Below the pieces are notes generated by a model. That model was not told the DNA's origin and did no database searches. It worked only from the letters and a program-made list of their open reading frames with translations. The translations under genes were made by a program, and so were the position numbers. A stretch of DNA of 64,000 nucleotides from Neorhizobium huautlense. Its GTDB lineage: Bacteria > Pseudomonadota > Alphaproteobacteria > Rhizobiales > Rhizobiaceae. This document shows positions 1 through 7,990 of the stretch, piece after piece. The first letter of the stretch is position 1. Each line of letters begins with the position of its first letter. The stretch is taken from contig NZ_PVBM01000001.1 in NCBI RefSeq assembly GCF_002968575.1, positions 310,001 to 374,000 on the forward strand. The letters run 5' to 3'.

Positions 1-10
1 AGCGACTACC

Positions 11-355
11 ATGAGCCCCGCAATCCTGACCTACGGCTCCCTCGCCGCCGCAATCGTGCTCGAAGTCATCGGCACGACCTTCCTGCAGCAGAGCCAGCAG
101 TTCACGCGGGTCCTGCCCACCATCCTGATGGGGATTTGCTATCTGGCCGCCTTCTACCTTTTGTCGATCGCGCTGCGCACGCTGCCGGTCGGCATCGCCT
201 ATGCTATCTGGAGCGGCCTCGGCATCGTGCTGATCTCCGCCGTCGGCCTGATCCTGTTTCGCCAGACGCTTGATGCCGCCGCCATCATTGGCCTCGGTTT
301 GATTATCGCCGGTGTCGTGGTCGTGAATGTCTTTTCAAATTCGATTTCGCATTAA
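11..355 (+). CDS. SMR-family multidrug efflux protein (EmrE/QacE-like)
   Basis: Small multidrug resistance transporter of 114 residues, the usual family length, expected to act as a dimer in the inner membrane exchanging protons for cationic drugs. Four hydrophobic helices are visible. Helix 1 carries the membrane-embedded acidic residue Glu18 (L-E-V-I-G-T), the position used for proton and drug coupling in EmrE, and the family signature around residues 62-73 (G-I-A-Y-A-I-W-S-G-L-G) is intact. The start codon lies only 10 bases into the window, so the ribosome site and promoter are mostly outside. A hairpin terminator follows directly. Substrate cannot be told from sequence; a Sug/Gdx-type guanidinium exporter is the main alternative. 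Confidence 0.88.
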   Translation: MSPAILTYGSLAAAIVLEVIGTTFLQQSQQFTRVLPTILMGICYLAAFYLLSIALRTLPVGIAYAIWSGLGIVLISAVGLILFRQTLDAAAIIGLGLIIAGVVVVNVFSNSISH

Positions 356-356
356 A

Positions 357-384
357 AAACCGGCCTGTTTTCGCAGGCCGGTTT
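357..384. terminator. Bidirectional terminator between the SMR gene and rpoD
   Basis: An 11-bp perfect stem (357-367 pairs with 374-384) with a 6-base loop, flanked by A-rich sequence on the left and T on the right. It can end both the SMR transcript on + and the rpoD transcript on -, which converge here. Confidence 0.8.
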
Positions 385-406
385 CTGATGTGAGTTCCGA
401 AGCTGC

Positions 407-2470
407 TTAGCTGTCCAGGAACGAGCGCAGCTTGCGGCTGCGGCTCGGGTGCTTGAGCTTGCGCAGCGCCTTGGCCTCGATCTGACGGATACGTTCGCGA
501 GTGACCGAGAACTGCTGGCCGACTTCTTCGAGCGTGTGGTCGGTGTTCATGCCGATACCGAAACGCATGCGCAATACGCGCTCTTCACGCGGCGTGAGTG
601 ATGCGAGAACGCGGGTCGTCGTTTCGCGCAGGTTCGCCTGGATGGCTGCATCGATCGGCAGAAGCGCGTTCTTGTCCTCGATAAAGTCGCCGAGATGCGA
701 ATCCTCTTCGTCGCCCACAGGGGTTTCGAGCGAGATCGGCTCCTTGGCGATCTTCAGGACCTTGCGGACCTTTTCGAGTGGCATGGCGAGCTTTTCGGCC
801 AGTTCTTCCGGCGTCGGCTCGCGGCCAATCTCGTGCAGCATCTGGCGCGACGTGCGGACGATCTTGTTGATCGTCTCGATCATGTGCACCGGAATGCGGA
901 TCGTGCGGGCCTGGTCGGCGATCGAACGGGTGATCGCCTGCCGGATCCACCAGGTGGCATAGGTCGAGAACTTGTAACCGCGGCGGTATTCGAACTTGTC
1001 GACCGCCTTCATCAGGCCGATATTGCCTTCCTGAATGAGGTCGAGGAACTGCAGGCCGCGGTTCGTGTACTTCTTGGCGATCGAGATGACGAGGCGAAGG
1101 TTTGCTTCGACCATTTCCTTCTTGGCGATACGCGCTTCGCGTTCGCCCTTCTGCACCATCGAAACGATACGGCGGAATTCGGCGATCGAAATGCCGGTTT
1201 CGGTCGCAAGATTCTGGATCTCCTGCCGGATATCGCGGATCGTCGTGTTCTCGGCGCGCGCGAATTCCTTCCAGCCGCGGGCGGCCAGATTGGCGATCGA
1301 TTTCATCCAGTTCGGATCGAGCTCGGCACCCTGGTACTGTTCCAGGAACGAGTCACGCTTGACGCCGTAGGATTCGGCGAGACGCAACAGGCGGCCCTCG
1401 TTCTGCATCAGGCGCTTGGAAATGTCGTAAAGCTGCTCGACCAGGCTGTCGACGCGGTTCTGGTTGAGCGACAGCGACTTGACCGCTGTGATCAGCTCGT
1501 CCTTGAGCTCCTTGTAACGACGCTCCTGAGCGGACGAGAGCGTACCGGTCGCGGCAAGACGCTGCTCGACCTGCTGGTCCTGCAGCTTCCTGAGCTTCTT
1601 GTACGTGTCGGCGATCGTGTCGAGGGTTTCCATGACCTGCGGACGCAGCTCGGCTTCCATCGCGGCGAGAGAAAGGCTCGACTCATCGTCGTCCTCCTCC
1701 TCTTCCTCGAGGATCATGCCTTCGCCGCCGACCGACGTAATGTCATCGTCGTTGGCGGCAGTCATGCGCGCCTTGCGGGTCTTTTCCTTCTCTTCAGCCG
1801 CCTTGCGGTCAGCCTCGATCTTTTCCGGGCTCTGGAACTGCGGCGCAGCCTTTGCTTCCGGGCCTGAATAGGTCGTCTCGAGATCGATGATCTCGCGGAG
1901 CAGCGTCGTGCCTTCGTTCAGCTCGTCGCGCCAGATGATCAGCGCCTGGAACGTGAGCGGGCTCTCACAGAGCCCGGCGATCATCGTTTCGCGGCCGGCT
2001 TCGATCCGCTTGGCGATGGCGATTTCGCCTTCGCGCGACAGAAGCTCGACGGAACCCATTTCGCGCAGATACATGCGAACCGGGTCGTCGGTCCGGTCGG
2101 TCGGCTCTTTCTTTTTCGCCGTAGCGAGCGCAGTGCCGGAGGTCGGGGCAAGTTCGCCGCCTTCGCTCTCCTCACCATCGCTGTCGCTCTCGCCGTCGTC
2201 ATCGCCACCGGCGGCGTCTTCCGCCTCTTCGTCCTCGACGACATTGATGCCCATGTCGGAGAGCATCGCCATCGTGTCCTCGATCTGCTCAGAGGTAACT
2301 TCCTCCGACGGCAGGACCGAGTTCAATTCGTCCATCGTGACATAGCCGCGCTTCTTGGCGGCCTTGATCATCTTCTTGACTGCGTCGTCAGAAAGATCGA
2401 GAAGCGGACCATCCTGCGTGCCTTCGCGTTCGTTTTCTGCTTCTTCGTTTTCTTTGACTTTTGTTGCCAT
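407..2470 (-). CDS. rpoD: RNA polymerase primary sigma factor RpoD (SigA)
   Basis: Housekeeping sigma-70, 687 residues from the chosen ATG (protein begins M-A-T-K-V-K-E-N-E). The order is: acidic N-terminal region 1.1, region 1.2 ([11 protein letters not shown]), a charged non-conserved insert rich in Asp/Glu, region 2 with the core-binding and -10 melting helices ([16 protein letters not shown]), region 3, and region 4.2 helix-turn-helix ([14 protein letters not shown]). An ATG 12 bases further upstream is in frame but would add M-T-K-Y; the start used matches rhizobial RpoD. It lies downstream of dnaG as in many alphaproteobacteria, but a hairpin at 2757-2773 and about 400 bp of intergenic DNA suggest its own promoter. 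Confidence 0.97.
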   Translation of the reverse strand: MATKVKENEEAENEREGTQDGPLLDLSDDAVKKMIKAAKKRGYVTMDELNSVLPSEEVTSEQIEDTMAMLSDMGINVVEDEEAEDAAGGDDDGESDSDGEESEGGELAPTSGTALATAKKKEPTDRTDDPVRMYLREMGSVELLSREGEIAIAKRIEAGRETMIAGLCESPLTFQALIIWRDELNEGTTLLREIIDLETTYSGPEAKAAPQFQSPEKIEADRKAAEEKEKTRKARMTAANDDDITSVGGEGMILEEEEEDDDESSLSLAAMEAELRPQVMETLDTIADTYKKLRKLQDQQVEQRLAATGTLSSAQERRYKELKDELITAVKSLSLNQNRVDSLVEQLYDISKRLMQNEGRLLRLAESYGVKRDSFLEQYQGAELDPNWMKSIANLAARGWKEFARAENTTIRDIRQEIQNLATETGISIAEFRRIVSMVQKGEREARIAKKEMVEANLRLVISIAKKYTNRGLQFLDLIQEGNIGLMKAVDKFEYRRGYKFSTYATWWIRQAITRSIADQARTIRIPVHMIETINKIVRTSRQMLHEIGREPTPEELAEKLAMPLEKVRKVLKIAKEPISLETPVGDEEDSHLGDFIEDKNALLPIDAAIQANLRETTTRVLASLTPREERVLRMRFGIGMNTDHTLEEVGQQFSVTRERIRQIEAKALRKLKHPSRSRKLRSFLDS

Positions 2471-2880
2471 GTATTTCGTCACTTTCCCTGAACGCCACTT
2501 TCGCCGCGCTTCGTGGACACCGGCTTAAGACGACCGCTCGCCTTGCCGCGAATCACTGTTCAACACGTAACGGAATGACCTTTAATTCCCGATTACCATG
2601 GCGGTCGCATTTGACACAGGACCGTCCTGTCAGGAGATCACCGGTCATGTTCGGTGCTATTGACCCACTCCGCCTATTCTGCCTTGAAATGGTGATTCCC
2701 ACAAATTAACGCTCCGTCAAGCTTTTCCATAAGTCATGCCCAGGAAAATTGGGAAAACCCGCTCAAAACGGGTCTTTTGTGGGTATACTCACCAAATATA
2801 GCCGCTATGTAGGCGGTGCCCCCTGAAAGACAAGGGTTTGGGTCGACAGAAAAGACCCGCGCGTCGCTCCGCCGCATTCC
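2471..2880 (-). promoter_or_regulatory. rpoD upstream region with a candidate promoter
   Basis: About 410 bp without a gene. On the minus strand a hexamer CTTGAC (2716-2721) is followed after 17 bases by GAATCA (2693-2698), a possible but weak promoter for rpoD. A near-palindrome centred on GTATAC (2779-2792) lies further upstream. The rest shows nothing recognisable. Confidence 0.25.
2757..2773 (-). terminator. Possible terminator behind dnaG and the GFA gene
   Basis: Short 5-bp stem ACCCG/CGGGT with a 7-base loop, flanked by AAAA and TTTT so it could act in either direction. The stem is short, hence low confidence. If real, it separates dnaG transcription from rpoD. Confidence 0.35.
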
Positions 2881-3227
2881 TCAGCGAGACGCCCCGTCAT
2901 ACTGGGTTACCGTCAGGGCTGCAAGGTCGATTTCCGGAACGCATCTGAGATTGATCGCTCCATCTCGGTGCCGTTTGGCAGAACCGCTTCGCTGAAGGGA
3001 GCTATACCGCAACTGGCGCAGAAATGATGGGCGATCACCTCTTTGTTAAAGTGATAGGTCGACAGGTTCTCCCGTGGCGTCGTCAGTTCCAGCTTGTCGC
3101 GCGGTACGAAGGCAAGCAATACGCCCCTCCGGCGACAGAAGGAACAATTGCATTCCATCGCCTTGTCGAACTCGCCGTCCGCCTCGAAGGCGATATTTCC
3201 GCAATGGCAGCTTCCCGAAATTCTCAT
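2881..3227 (-). pseudogene. GFA-family (glutathione-dependent formaldehyde-activating-like) protein, frameshifted
   Basis: Zinc-binding GFA fold (Mss4-like). The protein starts M-R-I-S-G-S-C-H-C-G-N-I, with the expected cysteine sets C-H-C-G, C-N-C-S-F-C and H-H-F-C-A-S-C-G. After N-G-T-E-M (codon at 2961-2963) the reading frame becomes unlike the family and stops at 2913. Shifting by one base near 2957-2960 restores a family-like tail (A-I-N-L-R-C-V-P-E-I-D-L) that runs to a stop at 2881, so one base appears to have been lost. Without repair the protein loses its normal last strand. An assembly error is possible. It lies between dnaG and rpoD on the same strand. ATG 3227 is preferred over upstream starts because family members begin here. 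Confidence 0.75.
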
Positions 3228-3315
3228 CCATCTCCCCGACACATAAGAATCACTGGGCAAAGGGTAGGATCGAGATCTCGTTCGGCAAGAGCAAGGGTGA
3301 AGCCGGAGCATTGCA

Positions 3316-5316
3316 TCAGCCGTGGCTGACGGCTGCCCCCTTCACCCGTCCTGACAAGACCCCGAAGCCGTCGATAATGGCCTCCTGGTTTTCCATGCGG
3401 AGTATTTCGAGCTGGACTTCCGAAAGCGCCCTGAGCAGCGGCTCGATTTCTGCCGCATCGCCCGCTTCGGTCGTCTCGGCAATTTCGCGTTCCAGCTCGA
3501 TCTTCTGGACGCGAAGCGCCTTCGTCCGTTTGTGAAGCGACAGAGCCTGGCGATAACCTTCGCGGGCATCCTCGGGCGCTGCCTGCTGCGTTGCCGTCCA
3601 CAGCCGCGCATTGCGTATCTGCTGATCGAGCAATTTCAGGATGGCATCGAACCCTTCAGCGGAAAGCCGCTGCGTCAGATATTCGCGTGAAAGGTTCGCA
3701 CCCGCCGTTGCCGCGGCCGGCAGCATGGCAGCCCAGAAACGCTGCAAGTCCCGGTTCTCGAAATCGATGGCGGCTATCTCGTCATATTCCTCGAGCAGAA
3801 GCTGCGGATGATTGACGATGGTCAGCGCCAGTACGCTCTCGCGAAGGGCCGGCAAGTCTCGATGGCCGCGGACCAGGCCGGAACGTGCAAGACGATCGGA
3901 AATGCCGACGCCGCGGCTGGCTCCCCCTCCTGCCTGTGGCGCAGCGCCGCCGCGCCCTGTCCGAGTTCCACCGCGCTGGAACCCCTCGCGGCGTCCGTTG
4001 CCGCTACGTTGCACCGGCGAAAAGAAACTGTTCAGGCGGTCGCGGATTTCCTGCTGGTAATGACGTCGGACATTCTCATCTGCTATGACCGATACAATCT
4101 GCTTCAGCCGCGCCTCAAGCTCCGCGCGCTGTTCCGGCGTTTCAAAGTTGCCTGAAGCGGCTTCGCGTTGCCAGATCATGCCGACAAGCGGCCTCGCATC
4201 CGCAATCACCTTGTCGAACGGCGCCCTGCCCTCCTGCTTGACCAGATCGTCCGGATCCTTGCCGTCCGGTAGCAGCGCGAAACGCACCGAGCGCCCCGGC
4301 TTCAGGGAGGGCAAAGCGAGATCTGCGGCACGGCTCGCGGCGCGCAGCCCCGCCCCGTCGCCGTCGAAGCAGAGGATTGGCAGCGGCGAAATCTTCCAGA
4401 GCAGATCGAGCTGGTTTTCCGTCAAGGCGGTGCCAAGCGGCGCGACCGCATTTTCGACGCCGGCCTGATGCAGCGCGATCACGTCCATATAGCCTTCTAC
4501 CGCGATGATCGTGGCGCCCTCGGTTTTGCCGCCGGTTGCCTGTGCCGCCCGCCTGGCGCGGGCGAAATTGTAGAGCACCTGCCCCTTGTGGAAGAGTTCG
4601 GTGTCGGGCGAATTCATGTATTTCGCCGGCGCATCCGGTGCCATGGCGCGGCCGCCAAAGGCGATCACCTTCTCCCGCGACGAAAGGATCGGGAACATGA
4701 TGCGGTCGCGGAAATAATCATAGGAGACCGGGATGTCGGCGCCATGCCGCACCAAACCGCAGGCCTCGATCTGTTCCTTCGGCACGCCCTTGCCCGCAAG
4801 AAACTCCTTGAGCGCATTGCGGCTTTCCGGCGCATAACCCAGCCGAAACGTCTCGATCGTCCGGCTCGTCAGCCCCCTATCGCGCAGATAGGCTCGCGCC
4901 TTTGCGCCGCCGGAGCTCTGGAGCTGATCTTGAAAGAAGCGCGCCGCCATCTCCATGACGTCGAGCAGCGACGTCCGCTCCTTTTCGCGCTTCTCGGCCT
5001 GCGGATCCGGCTGAGGCAGAGCGATGCCGGCCATGTCGGCAACCTGCTGCACTGCCTCCGGAAAACTCAGCCCTTCGAGATCGGTCAGGAACCGGAAATG
5101 ATCGCCGGACACGCCGCAACCAAAGCAATGGTACCGGCCCTTGCGGTCCTCGCAGTGGAAACTCGGGCTCTTTTCCCCATGGAACGGGCAGCAGGCCCAA
5201 TAGTCGCCGCGCGAGACGTTGGTCTTCCTGCGATCCCAGGTCACCCGACGGCCGACCACGGCCGATATCGGCACGCGATCGCGGATTTCGTCGAGAAAAC
5301 TGTTGGAAAAGCGCAT
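3316..5316 (-). CDS. dnaG: DNA primase DnaG
   Basis: Primase that lays RNA primers at the replication fork, working with DnaB helicase. The 666-residue protein starts M-R-F-S-N-S-F-L-D-E. The N-terminal CHC2 zinc finger is intact (Cys43, His46, Cys64, Cys67). The TOPRIM catalytic core has the conserved Glu in I-A-V-E-G-Y-M-D-V and the acidic pair in C-F-D-G-D-G-A-G, followed by D-P-D-D. The C-terminal DnaB-binding region is helical. A longer in-frame start 51 bases upstream adds residues not typical of DnaG, so it is not used. The gene is followed by a GFA gene, then rpoD, a variation on the usual dnaG-rpoD pair. Confidence 0.97.
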   Translation of the reverse strand: MRFSNSFLDEIRDRVPISAVVGRRVTWDRRKTNVSRGDYWACCPFHGEKSPSFHCEDRKGRYHCFGCGVSGDHFRFLTDLEGLSFPEAVQQVADMAGIALPQPDPQAEKREKERTSLLDVMEMAARFFQDQLQSSGGAKARAYLRDRGLTSRTIETFRLGYAPESRNALKEFLAGKGVPKEQIEACGLVRHGADIPVSYDYFRDRIMFPILSSREKVIAFGGRAMAPDAPAKYMNSPDTELFHKGQVLYNFARARRAAQATGGKTEGATIIAVEGYMDVIALHQAGVENAVAPLGTALTENQLDLLWKISPLPILCFDGDGAGLRAASRAADLALPSLKPGRSVRFALLPDGKDPDDLVKQEGRAPFDKVIADARPLVGMIWQREAASGNFETPEQRAELEARLKQIVSVIADENVRRHYQQEIRDRLNSFFSPVQRSGNGRREGFQRGGTRTGRGGAAPQAGGGASRGVGISDRLARSGLVRGHRDLPALRESVLALTIVNHPQLLLEEYDEIAAIDFENRDLQRFWAAMLPAAATAGANLSREYLTQRLSAEGFDAILKLLDQQIRNARLWTATQQAAPEDAREGYRQALSLHKRTKALRVQKIELEREIAETTEAGDAAEIEPLLRALSEVQLEILRMENQEAIIDGFGVLSGRVKGAAVSHG

Positions 5317-5471
5317 CTTCACCTCTGAGCCAAACTTCATATAAGCGCCGGCTCGACCGAATGCCACCAGGAAGAAAAATGGTGCCCGCTATTCACAGGC
5401 TCCAACTATCCACCATGCGGTCAGGGCGGTACGCGCAAATCCGCAGTCGCCGCAAGCGATCAGTAAACGCA

Positions 5472-5508
5472 AGAAGGCGGGAATCCGAAATCGGGTTTCC
5501 CGCCTTCT
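5472..5508 (-). terminator. Terminator downstream of the YqeY-family gene
   Basis: A 12-bp perfect inverted repeat (5472-5483 with 5497-5508) and a 13-base loop. On the minus strand it lies about 25 bases behind the stop of the YqeY-family gene. It also sits upstream of dnaG, isolating that gene from read-through. Confidence 0.7.
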
Positions 5509-5532
5509 GATTTTCCAACTGGTGCAGTGAAC

Positions 5533-5985
5533 TTACTTCAGAAGTTCCTTCACGACGCCTGAAGCCTTGGCGAAGTCCATCTGGCCCGGATATTTTTCCT
5601 TCAGGACGGCCATGACCTTGCCCATGTCCCGCAGGCCCTGTGCGCCAGTTTCCGTGACCGCGGATTGAATGAGGCCGCGCACCTTTTCATCTGAAAGCTG
5701 CTCCGGCATGAAGCCCTTGATGACCCCGATTTCCTCGCGCTCCTGCGCTGCAAGTTCGGCGCGGCCGGCATCCTCGTAAATCTTGGCGGATTCCTCCCGC
5801 TGCTTCACCATCTTCTGCAGAATCTGCAGGATATCGTCATCGCTGACCGGATCCTTGCCCACACCGCGGTTGGCAATGTCACGGTCCTTGATGGCCGTCT
5901 GAATCAACCGCACGGTGGAAAGCCGGCGCGTGTCCTTGGCCTTCATCGCATTCTTGAGCGCTTCGGAAAGCTTGTCGCGCATCAT
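5533..5985 (-). CDS. GatB/YqeY domain protein
   Basis: About 150 residues forming the stand-alone YqeY fold, which is the C-terminal tRNA-contacting domain of the GatB subunit of Asp/Glu-tRNA amidotransferase. Family-typical stretches are A-I-K-D-R-D-I-A-N-R, K-M-V-K-Q-R-E-E-S and G-F-M-P-E-Q-L. Its cellular role as a free protein is not established. Three ATG codons run in series at 5988, 5985 and 5982; an AAGGAG site gives the best spacing to the second, which is used here. It is transcribed away from carA. Confidence 0.88.
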   Translation of the reverse strand: MMRDKLSEALKNAMKAKDTRRLSTVRLIQTAIKDRDIANRGVGKDPVSDDDILQILQKMVKQREESAKIYEDAGRAELAAQEREEIGVIKGFMPEQLSDEKVRGLIQSAVTETGAQGLRDMGKVMAVLKEKYPGQMDFAKASGVVKELLK

Positions 5986-6308
5986 CATTTTTCTCCTTGG
6001 GAAAAGCCGAGCGCAGGCCTCGGGAATTGTGGCTTTTCCTTGTCATCCAAGCCGGTGTCATAGACGACGGGCCGAGGGCAATCAATTCAATTCACTTAAG
6101 ACCTTGAATTCAGACGAGGATAATCGTCAGGGATTCTTCGGTTCGCGTGATTGACCATCCCGCCCGCTTTGTTTATTTTCCGGCACCTGCACGAGATTTA
6201 GAATGTCAGGGCTAGCGCCGGTATCCTGCGCGCCCGTTCCTGCGACCATAGATGGCCTTTACAGCCTGTCCCTTCAAGGGATGGGACCGGTGAGGCAGAA
6301 GGATGAAC
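5986..6308. promoter_or_regulatory. Divergent intergenic region between the YqeY-family gene and carA
   Basis: About 320 bp without a gene. It holds the carA promoter (listed separately), a ribosome site for the YqeY-family gene near 5993-5999, and AAGG-type hairpin material around 6268-6288 in the carA leader. No attenuator peptide or PyrR-type element was recognised. Confidence 0.4.
6151..6179 (+). promoter_or_regulatory. carA promoter (sigma-70 type)
   Basis: TTGACC at 6151-6156 and TATTTT at 6174-6179, exactly 17 bases apart, upstream of carA with a leader of about 120 bases. Confidence 0.5.
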
Positions 6309-7526
6309 ATGACTGCGACCGCTCCAGCCACCGCCCCTTGGACCACGAAAAAACCCACCGCCGTACTCGTTCTTGCCGACGGAACGGTGATCGAAGGAAC
6401 GGGAATCGGAGCGACCGGCAAGGTGCCCGCCGAAGTGGTCTTCAATACGGCGCTGACGGGTTACGAAGAAATCCTCACCGACCCTTCCTATCTCGGCCAG
6501 ATCGTCACCTTTACCTTCCCCCATATCGGCAATGTCGGCACCAATGAAGAAGACATCGAGGACCTGACGCCCGCCGCCCGGCGCGGCGCGGTCGGCGTCA
6601 TCTTCAAGGCCGACATCACCGAGCCCTCCAACTACCGTGCCGCCAAGCATCTCGACGCCTGGTTGAAGGCCCGCGGCATCGTTGGGCTTTCGGGCATCGA
6701 TACCCGCGCGCTGACCGCCTGGATCCGCCAGAACGGCGCGCCGAATGCGGTGATCGCCCACGATCAGAACGGTGTCTTCGACATTGAGGCGCTGAAGGCC
6801 GAAGCCAAGGCATGGAGCGGCTTGGAAGGCCTTGACCTCGCCAAGGAAGCCACCTCCGGCCAGTCCTCGCAGTGGACGCAGAAGCCTTGGGTATGGAACG
6901 AGAGCTACAGCGACCTCCAGCCGGAAGACGCAAAGTACCATATTGTTTGCGTCGATTACGGCGTGAAGCGCAATATCCTGCGCCTCTTCGCCGGCCTTGA
7001 TTGCAAGGTCACCGTCGTCCCGGCGCAGACCTCGGCTGAAGACATTCTGGCCTTGAAGCCGGATGGCATCTTCCTCTCGAATGGCCCGGGCGATCCGGCT
7101 GCAACCGGCCAGTATGCGGTGCCGGTCATCCAGGACGTCATCAAGACCGATATCCCGACCTTCGGCATCTGCCTCGGCCACCAGATCCTCGGCCTTGCGC
7201 TGGGGGCAAAGACCGAAAAGATGCATCAGGGTCATCACGGCGCCAATCACCCGGTCAAGGATCACACGACCGGCAAGGTGGAAATTGTCTCGATGAATCA
7301 CGGCTTCGCAGTCGATTCGAAGTCTCTGCCGGAAGGCGTTGAAGAGACTCACATTTCGCTCTTCGACGGCACCAATTGCGGCTTGCGCCTTTCCGGCAAG
7401 CCGGTCTTTTCCGTGCAGCATCATCCGGAAGCTTCGCCGGGACCGCAGGACAGCCACTATCTCTTCCGCCGCTTTATCAACCTCGTTCGCGAGCGCAAGG
7501 GCGAACCGGCTCTCGCCGAACGCTGA
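6309..7526 (+). CDS. carA: Carbamoyl-phosphate synthase small (glutamine amidotransferase) subunit
   Basis: Hydrolyses glutamine and passes ammonia to CarB to make carbamoyl phosphate for arginine and pyrimidine synthesis. About 405 residues. The N-terminal CPSase small-chain domain (T-G-Y-E-E-I-L-T-D-P-S-Y) is followed by a class I glutamine amidotransferase domain with the nucleophile in F-G-I-C-L-G-H-Q and the catalytic His/Glu in Q-H-H-P-E-A-S-P-G-P. An AGAAGG site at 6297-6302 fits the ATG at 6309 better than the one at 6303. Its partner carB is about 12 kb downstream on the same strand, not adjacent. Confidence 0.97.
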   Translation: MTATAPATAPWTTKKPTAVLVLADGTVIEGTGIGATGKVPAEVVFNTALTGYEEILTDPSYLGQIVTFTFPHIGNVGTNEEDIEDLTPAARRGAVGVIFKADITEPSNYRAAKHLDAWLKARGIVGLSGIDTRALTAWIRQNGAPNAVIAHDQNGVFDIEALKAEAKAWSGLEGLDLAKEATSGQSSQWTQKPWVWNESYSDLQPEDAKYHIVCVDYGVKRNILRLFAGLDCKVTVVPAQTSAEDILALKPDGIFLSNGPGDPAATGQYAVPVIQDVIKTDIPTFGICLGHQILGLALGAKTEKMHQGHHGANHPVKDHTTGKVEIVSMNHGFAVDSKSLPEGVEETHISLFDGTNCGLRLSGKPVFSVQHHPEASPGPQDSHYLFRRFINLVRERKGEPALAER

Positions 7527-7558
7527 CCTGAAGCTGTAAAAAACTCGCTGACGACCTA

Positions 7559-7589
7559 TTGACCTCAACCATACTTGAGGCTGCACAAG
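7559..7589 (+). promoter_or_regulatory. SoxR-like promoter of the ABM monooxygenase gene
   Basis: The 18-bp dyad CCTCAACCATACTTGAGG at 7563-7580 has perfect 6-bp arms identical to those of the SoxR box of enteric soxS. It overlaps TTGACC at 7559-7564, and a weak -10 (CACAAG, 7584-7589) follows after a 19-base spacer. Long spacers with a dyad between -35 and -10 are the hallmark of MerR-family activated promoters. Another MerR-family regulator could bind instead; no soxR gene lies in the window. Confidence 0.55.
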
Positions 7590-7614
7590 ACCCCTGTTCA
7601 ACACGAGCAGGGGT
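7590..7614 (+). terminator. carA terminator, overlapping the next gene's ribosome site
   Basis: Stem 7590-7596 with 7608-7614 (ACCCCTG/CAGGGGT) followed by five T. The right arm contains AGGGG, the only Shine-Dalgarno-like sequence in front of the ATG at 7621. Confidence 0.65.
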
Positions 7615-7620
7615 TTTTCC

Positions 7621-7971
7621 ATGAGCGAAATACACAAGGCAGGCGTCGTGCGCGTCAACAGGTTCTCGGTGCCGGAGGATGCGCGGGACGAGTTCATGCG
7701 CCTCATCAGGAGGACGCACGAGGTCATCCGGTCGCAGCCCGGTTTTGTCGACGATCTGATCCTCGAGCAGCATTCTGGCCCGGGGGAGTTCAACCTCCTC
7801 ACCATCATAAAATTCCAAGGAGAACACGTCCTTCAACCGGTTATTGCCGCAGTCGCAAAATCGGATGCCGAGGCCGGCATCGACCGCCAGGCCCTCACCA
7901 GGCGACTCGGCATCGAAGCCCATGTCGGATTCTATCAGCCTGTGACGCTTCGCGAACTTCTTCCAGCCTGA
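7621..7971 (+). CDS. ABM-domain monooxygenase (putative quinol monooxygenase)
   Basis: A 116-residue ferredoxin-like alpha/beta barrel protein of the antibiotic biosynthesis monooxygenase (ABM) family; such proteins oxidise quinol-like aromatics without cofactor or metal. Family features are the early V-R-V-N-R-F-S-V-P strand, H-E-V-I-R-S-Q-P-G-F-V and the C-terminal G-I-E-A-H-V-G-F-Y-Q-P. It sits behind a SoxR-like promoter. This makes sense because SoxR regulons of Pseudomonas and Streptomyces include ABM monooxygenases, probably to deal with redox-cycling compounds. A GTG at 7648 is an alternative start. Substrate unknown. Confidence 0.8.
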   Translation: MSEIHKAGVVRVNRFSVPEDARDEFMRLIRRTHEVIRSQPGFVDDLILEQHSGPGEFNLLTIIKFQGEHVLQPVIAAVAKSDAEAGIDRQALTRRLGIEAHVGFYQPVTLRELLPA

Positions 7972-7990
7972 AGCGTCATGGCCAGCCGCT

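Noticed and set aside
6198..7808. Long minus-strand open frame opposite carA
   Set aside because: Antisense shadow of carA; no ribosome site, no recognisable domain.
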